Assembly (NCBI GenBank): GCA_032622095.1
Contig: CP136063.1
Span: forward strand, 32,430,987 to 32,494,986
Source: Siphonodentalium dalli
Lineage: Eukaryota; Mollusca; Scaphopoda; Gadilida; Siphonodentaliidae
Direction: 5' to 3'
DNA length: 64,000 bases
The notes beneath the pieces were generated by a model. That model was not told the DNA's origin. It saw nothing but the letters and a program-made list of their open reading frames with translations, and made no database searches. The translations under genes and the position numbers were made by a program. Position 1 is the first letter of the stretch. Each line of letters starts with the position of its first letter. Below, piece by piece: positions 58,536 to 64,000 of the stretch.

Positions 58536-58559
58536 AACCACATTATACAAAAGAGAAAT

Positions 58560-59985
58560 TTTTCACAATTGCTATTTATACTTTCCTGAATGTTTTTCAA
58601 CACCCTTCGCCAAGCTTGTATACTGATTTATATATATAATAAAAATGATATTTATATAAACTGAGAACCAATGTTTATTTTTTCCAGACACGAGGCGGAA
58701 GTGGGCGATTGGGTGTTGAGGGTCCAGAATTTTTTTCTTTGTACCAGTTTTGTACTCTAATTTACTCATGTATTGTGTAAACAATATTTATTTTAAAAAA
58801 ACACAGTACACATGAGGATTGGACAACAAGCAAATATCATCTTTAAAGTCCTCCCTTGTGGAAAATGTTACCTCATGTGAAATAAATATCAACTGAGATA
58901 AAGCAGATGGGATATCTAGTTTTCTGGTGGTTTGCTACGTTATTACATATATGGGATTGAGACGTGGGTATAACATGAGTGATAAGTGAGTGACAGAGAC
59001 TGATAAAGAGAGAGAGGTTTTGCACAACATACATTAGACACAAAACAACAACATCTGTTCAGTGAGGAAAAAACTTGCCCACATGCAACGACGGAGTTGT
59101 AGAAGGGCGCTTCTCATTCACCCTCAATTTGTTGTTTTGATGTTTTCTTGCATGACAAAAGCCCATCAAAAGTCTAACATGTCCGAACATGGCACATTAT
59201 TTATTGGATAGAGCCCATGAGCTTTAATTAGGGGTGGAGGGTGCGTCACTCCTGTTTGTCTTTTATTAACCCTATATACATACCCAAATAAAAATGATTA
59301 AATTAATGCATGATTTAGAACACATCTAGTGCTTGTATGGGGTCTATATGGTTATACTTATTTATAAAACTACCTACACTGACATATACAAATCCTAAAG
59401 TATTTGAACAAATATTTAAATGTGCTGTTTGACAGCAATTCTGAATTAGAATATTACATGCACAACAGTTAATTGTGTGGAATTAGAATCTATCATTCAT
59501 CTAAAAGCATGGTAGGCAAATATTCTCCATATATTATGCCTAACACAAGCCAAGGCTTCCGGTGATTCAAGATGAGAATCCATTTCTACCAATATCGTCA
59601 ATGCCAGTGAATTTCATACAAAATGATAAATTAATCTTCAAAATTTATAGAGCACATTCATTAATAGAACATGTAAAAGTAATGAAAAACACAAAAGTCC
59701 ATAAATTATGATCCTGAATTGATAGAAAACCATCATAAGTATCTGAAATATATTAAACAAATAATTGGGCATTTTATAAGCCACTTGGCCTCTTTTTGAT
59801 AGATAATAAACAATTAAGGAATGCATATGCATTTGGGATGTTATTTATTAGCAGAAATCAGTAAGCTTAATCTGAAAGAGTGTAAAATATGGGAGAACTT
59901 AGGGTTGGATCCCAAATTTTAGCAAATAGTGGGGTGGCGGGTAGCTTTAGGTCCGAAAATATGGTAAATTTAGATTATTCTTTAA
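58560..59985. other. Intergenic stretch
   Basis: AT-rich with no supported gene. About 59620-59900 ('ttaatagaacatgtaaaagt', 'cataaattatgatcc') is loosely similar to 61985-62290 ('ttaatagaacacatttaaat', 'cataaactctgtaaa'), perhaps two decayed copies of one repeat. Confidence 0.35.
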
Positions 59986-59991
59986 TTCAAA

Positions 59992-60335
59992 ATAACCAGT
60001 ACTCCGACAGATAAATTTGTAAAGAATGAAGACATTATTAAATCCTCTTAAGTGATTAGTAAGTGATTTACCTAATTGTAATCCTAACCTCAGTTATTTA
60101 AAAACAATAGGGATTATCCTCTAAACGAAAATAACCAGTACTCTGATTGATAAATTTGTAAAGAATGAAGACATTATTAAATCCTCTTAAGTGATTAGTA
60201 AGTGATTTAACTAATTGTAATCCTAACCTCAAATATTGTGAAAACAATAGGGATTATGTTCTAAACGAAAATAACCAGTACACTGATTGAAAAAATTTGT
60301 AAAGAATGTATTATTAAATTCTCTTATTTGATTAA
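59992..60335 (+). repeat. Tandem repeat, ~139-bp unit, 2.5 copies
   Basis: 'ataaccagtac' starts copies near 59992, 60131 and 60271. Shared words are 'aatttgtaaagaatgaagac', 'gtgattagtaagtgattta' and 'aacaatagggattat'. The last copy is cut short. Confidence 0.85.
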
Positions 60336-60597
60336 TGATGAACACATGTGAGATTATACTTTAAACCCAAAAGATGAGAATCTTTCACATGATATTAGGC
60401 ATCTGATTAATTCAATCAATGTAAAATATTTGCATGGTTCTGGTAAAAAAAAAATGACTTTTAATTTGACCAATTCATTGAAAACATCAGTTCAGATCAG
60501 TTAGATCAATTGTATATTTTAATTTCCACTGAAAAAATAGACCAATACATGGACTCATTATACCACACTAAAACGCAAGATCCCATTTCTATTTTGA

Positions 60598-61018
60598 ATC
60601 CTGGACATTTCCTCACCGGACATTTTCCCACTTTCAAAAGCGGACATTTCCCCACCCAGACGTTTACCCACCATATTCACATTAAAGGCCAAGCAGACAT
60701 CAAAGAATGTTTTGACTGGTCAGTGAGGCCAACTCAGACGATGCCATGTTTTGTCAAACAGGTAACCGTGTTTTGACAATCATGAAAGAGTGTTTTGACG
60801 ATAGTGTGGAACATCAGCTCAGTTGAAACAATGTTGTGACAATTATATATATTTTCTTTCTTTGAAATAAATTTGATTTTACCACACACCCATAGTAATA
60901 AGGTGGGAGAATCCGTTGGGGAAATGTCCGCTTTGATACTGAGTAAGTGGGTAAATGTCCGGGTGGGGAAAATGTCCACTTTGCCAATTTCAGAACGGGT
61001 AGAGAACTGTCCGGTTAC
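60598..61018. mobile_element. MITE-like inverted repeat rich in 'cggacatttcccca'
   Basis: The left arm (60598-60672) repeats gGACATTTcCcCACC three times; the right arm (60905-61018) carries the inverse words 'ggggaaatgtccgc', 'gggtaaatgtccgg' and 'ggaaaatgtccac'. The unpaired middle is ~230 bp. Repeated subterminal motifs look like transposase binding sites. No clear target duplication was found. Confidence 0.6.
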
Positions 61019-62610
61019 CTCCACTTCATTTATAATTTTCAATTGATGTAAACAATATTTATTCTAGCTCTCACACATACATGAGTATATAATAATTTCA
61101 TAAAATAAATACAATTTTTTCATTTTAATAATAAACTTGTTTTTGGTAAGTTTTTCAATTGAATTGAATTTGTCAGCAGTGTAGTTGCCAATATGTAATG
61201 ATTTTCAGTTGATGAATATGTTGTACATCAATTATATTTTATAGTTTTAAACAATATTTTCATTTTAGACTGCCTATTAGTATACATATATTTAACTTCA
61301 TACTAAATGGCAGTGTATGTGGCAATTAAGGGAGAGGGCTTCAAATAAGCCTATGTCTTGTTGCCTAATCCCATTTTTCTTCTATATATGTTTCTATTGT
61401 AATTATTTATCTGAATGTCCATAGAGGGAAAAATAAATAAATACTGTTTAAACTAAATGGCAATAACTTTAAATACACCTAAAACTCTCAAAGCATAAAT
61501 GTGTTAGTGATGTTTTGACTGTCCAAAGGTCTGATCGTATCTGCACATCTGACACAAAAAATGACCACCGCATTTATATTTTGAATTATATAAAAGGTCA
61601 TCTACAATGTAACAATTTACACCTCCTGGCTTCATGCATCAAAAATGATGTGTAAAGACTCCAGTTGTGCACTATATGTGCATTTTAACTTAAGGTCAAT
61701 GAAGTTGCAATTAAGTGTAAACTGTATTTTATTTTATGTATCATATCTAAGTTACATATACAGACAGTACTGTATTTGTATTTTTATTCTAGGAGGGTAT
61801 TCCTTAAAACTTCTGTGCATGGGCAGATAGTAATCTACTTACAAATTCACAAACTCTACAAACGCACTTCAGCAGGATTACAACATCCGAAAGTGGGTTG
61901 TAGGAGAGGGCTGTCAGCCCTTTCAAATCTTCCCGGGTATCACTTCAAACTCTAAACCTGATATTCAAACCCTGTCCATTTTCATGAGGAATGATAAATT
62001 AATAGAACACATTTAAATAGAATTGAAAGTAACAAAAATCATAAACTCTGTAAATAGTCTTTCTTAATTGACTGAGCAGATTTTGAGGTGATTAAAAAAT
62101 ATACTTCTGAAAAATAAAATATGTGTGACAAAAATTCTGCATCTTTATACAACACTCGGCTTCATTTTAAGATTTAAAAATCACTGATCCAAAAACAAAT
62201 CAAGTCTTTAGTATACAAAACATGCCAAGTTAATAACATGTGTAAATAGTTTAAAAACTTGAGAATATGGAAGACCCAAGTTGAAAAAGTGTCATGTTTT
62301 TGTCACCACATACATCATTTAATTCACTCATTGTCCTAATTCAACATAAAGATGTTTTAATTCACAAAAACATCTTGTTAATTTATGTATATAAAGCTTT
62401 GTTGAATTAAATATTGTTATTAGGACATAATTTGACACAATGTTTTGCAAATACATGGTAATCCTCTTATCACTATATAATATTAGCACATGATAGTGAA
62501 TGATAATTGTTTTATTTTCATAATATATTAAACTAGTCAATAGAACAGTATGCTTACAAGGTTGGTCAAATGTGAATTGTTGCACCATTGGCCATTAGGT
62601 GTTAATGAGA
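61019..62610. other. Intergenic stretch
   Basis: AT-rich (runs of A and T) with no supported gene or repeat apart from the weak similarity of 61985-62290 to 59620-59900. Several 60-86-codon frames lack any motif. Confidence 0.35.
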
Positions 62611-62613
62611 GGT

Positions 62614-62704
62614 CCAATCAAGGATATGCATCCACCATTGTGACCAATCAGATTGTTGCAGCCATGAGGTTGACTTCGGAAGCCAAATTTCAAGTTGTAT
62701 AAAT
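62614..62704 (+). promoter_or_regulatory. Promoter with two CCAATCA boxes and a TATA box
   Basis: CCAATCA occurs at 62614-62620 and 62644-62650, and TATAAAT at 62698-62704, with an octamer-like ATATGCAT between the first two at about 62624. Order and spacing are those of a strong RNA polymerase II promoter; the start would be near 62728. A leader exon would end at the GTAAGT donor at 62810. Confidence 0.6.
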
Positions 62705-63265
62705 TCCACCATAACCAAGTCATGATCACAACATTTTATTTTCATCTGAATATAGATCACATGCATATTTCATGATACGTTACTGCTAAAATATTCCTTC
62801 AACCAGCAAGTAAGTATTGCATATTATAATACACAATATTTATATTCACTTTATTAGTATTTTAAACACTGGTTACTTTATCACAATGAATCATTATCTT
62901 TTGAGTGATTAATATTTGTTCTTCAAATTCAAAACAACTACTCAGTGGTTGATACATTAATTGGTATTATCTCCGATTTTGATATATGAACTTCCATCTC
63001 TTCATGGGTTAAGCTTGCAATGTATGAACTTGCTGCTGAATTGAACATATGACTTTTAGGTCTACTATAGATTTATTTTAGATTGGTAATATCAATTTAT
63101 GGTTATGTATTTGGTTATAGTTGATATTTATATATCTTTGAGAATGCACATTTCTAGAAATTGTCAATTTTCAACAGCATACTCTGTAAGCCATAAAGCA
63201 GATAATGGTTAACTTTCTGAAATGCCTGTTTATTCATACATGTATAATGAATCCATTTTGCAGCC

Positions 63266-64000
63266 ATGAAGATCATTGAAAGAGACAACAGTTGGGGTTA
63301 CAAAAGCAAGGGAGTGTTCCAGTTAAAAAGCAACTTTGTTATGAAGTTGCTCTATGCTGTCAGCAGTCCCACAACAAATACCAATACCGGTTATGTTGTA
63401 GAAGTAACAACTTCTAATGGAGATGTTGGGTATGTATCAAAGTGCATAAGTTGTAATATTTAATTTTCCATTATGAAATTTATCATTCTAGCCAACAAGA
63501 TCATTTTCTTACATGTAATTAGCTAAATTATCTGTATATATTTAAATTGTAATAGTCACTTATAAAGTACGCAGATAGCACTACCAAATCAAGTCAAAAT
63601 AAAGTCCTATTAGCATCTGATCTCAAGTGACTATAAATTGTGGCGGGTAATATTAAGAAAGCAATTGGTATATAATTTTGGATGATCATTTGTTAACATT
63701 TATTAAACATCTTTTAATAAGGTTTGAAATGATTTAATATCTCCAGTCAGTCCATAATATGAATACAAATATTAACTTCAATAGATGTCGATTTCAGTAT
63801 AGTGCATTATTCCCAGCTGAATTGTGAGGTAAATACACCCACATAGATTGATTTATGGTTAAAAGTGGTTAGTTCACAATATTTTATAAACTCGCTTGTC
63901 TACTTCCAGAATGGCACATTTCCGAATCAGTGAGATGGGAAATGGTGGACAGCTAGCACGAGCACTGACAGAAAGCTTCTCAGTTTGTGGAACTGTTTTG
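63266..64000 (+). CDS. 5' part of an unrecognised gene, cut by the window end
   Basis: A leader exon (~62728-62809) with GTAAGT donor joins an acceptor 'cattttgcag' ending at 63263. The first coding exon is 63266-63429 (donor GTATGT). The next starts after 'cttccag' at 63910 and is open to the window end in phase, giving 85 residues so far. The protein begins MKIIERDNSWGYKSKG, then has a probable beta-rich part with GYVVEVTTSNGDVG and HFRISEMGNGGQLARAL. This order, a 'dG...' strand then a region ending in an L-x-x-x-G-like segment, is faintly like DUF927 of some helicase-associated proteins, but I would not name it. Intron phase is 2. Confidence 0.6.

Noticed and set aside
1-64000. tRNA, rRNA or spliceosomal RNA genes
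   Set aside because: No cloverleaf with intact A and B boxes and no conserved rRNA or snRNA words were recognised by eye; a covariance-model scan would be needed to exclude diverged ones.

Overview
This is nuclear DNA from an animal, most likely a marine invertebrate. The evidence is GT-AG introns, a metazoan-type histone 3' stem-loop, many short inverted-repeat DNA transposons, and dense TACATGTA-type and 'gccataactctg'-type repeats of the kind common in molluscs and other marine invertebrates. The phylum is an inference; no rRNA, tRNA or ordinary housekeeping gene is present to fix it. It is not prokaryotic, and most short open frames in it are chance frames inside repeats.

Regions. (1) 1-10.6 kb is a mosaic of non-autonomous DNA transposons: a hAT MITE with an 8-bp target duplication at 124-636, a 1-kb hAT remnant that keeps only a BED zinc-finger exon at 7137-8160, and a composite element of ~165-bp units at 8442-10614 that itself carries a TA-inserting MITE. 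(2) 12.96-18.42 kb holds an intact Helitron-type gene (OTU protease, HUH Rep nuclease, PIF1-like helicase in one frame). (3) 18.7-24.2 kb is a 41-copy, ~117-bp tandem array that ends where a MITE has inserted. (4) 24.2-46.2 kb is again MITE-rich, with an SGNH-hydrolase-like ORF at 27.45 kb, five copies of one ~344-bp TA-inserting MITE, and a ~0.9-kb tandem duplication at 33-35.8 kb that has taken three separate insertions, each with its empty site kept in the sister copy. (5) 46.4-49.98 kb is a 30-copy, 120-bp tandem array with higher-order blocks. (6) 50.8-57.0 kb is a nine-exon gene for a 766-residue KDZ-superfamily transposase-like protein with every splice junction in phase. (7) 58.0-58.55 kb is a compact, intronless gene with a TATA box, a 119-residue basic protein that may have a histone fold, and a near-canonical replication-dependent histone stem-loop 38 bases after the stop. 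(8) 62.6-64 kb is the promoter, leader exon and first coding exons of a gene cut by the window edge.

There is no operon-like cooperation here. The links are between mobile elements: two MITE families share the same subterminal motif at the same distance from their ends and were probably moved by one transposase not present in the window. The most unusual locus is the divergent histone-like gene at 58.1 kb; the KDZ gene next to it is the best-preserved multi-exon gene.
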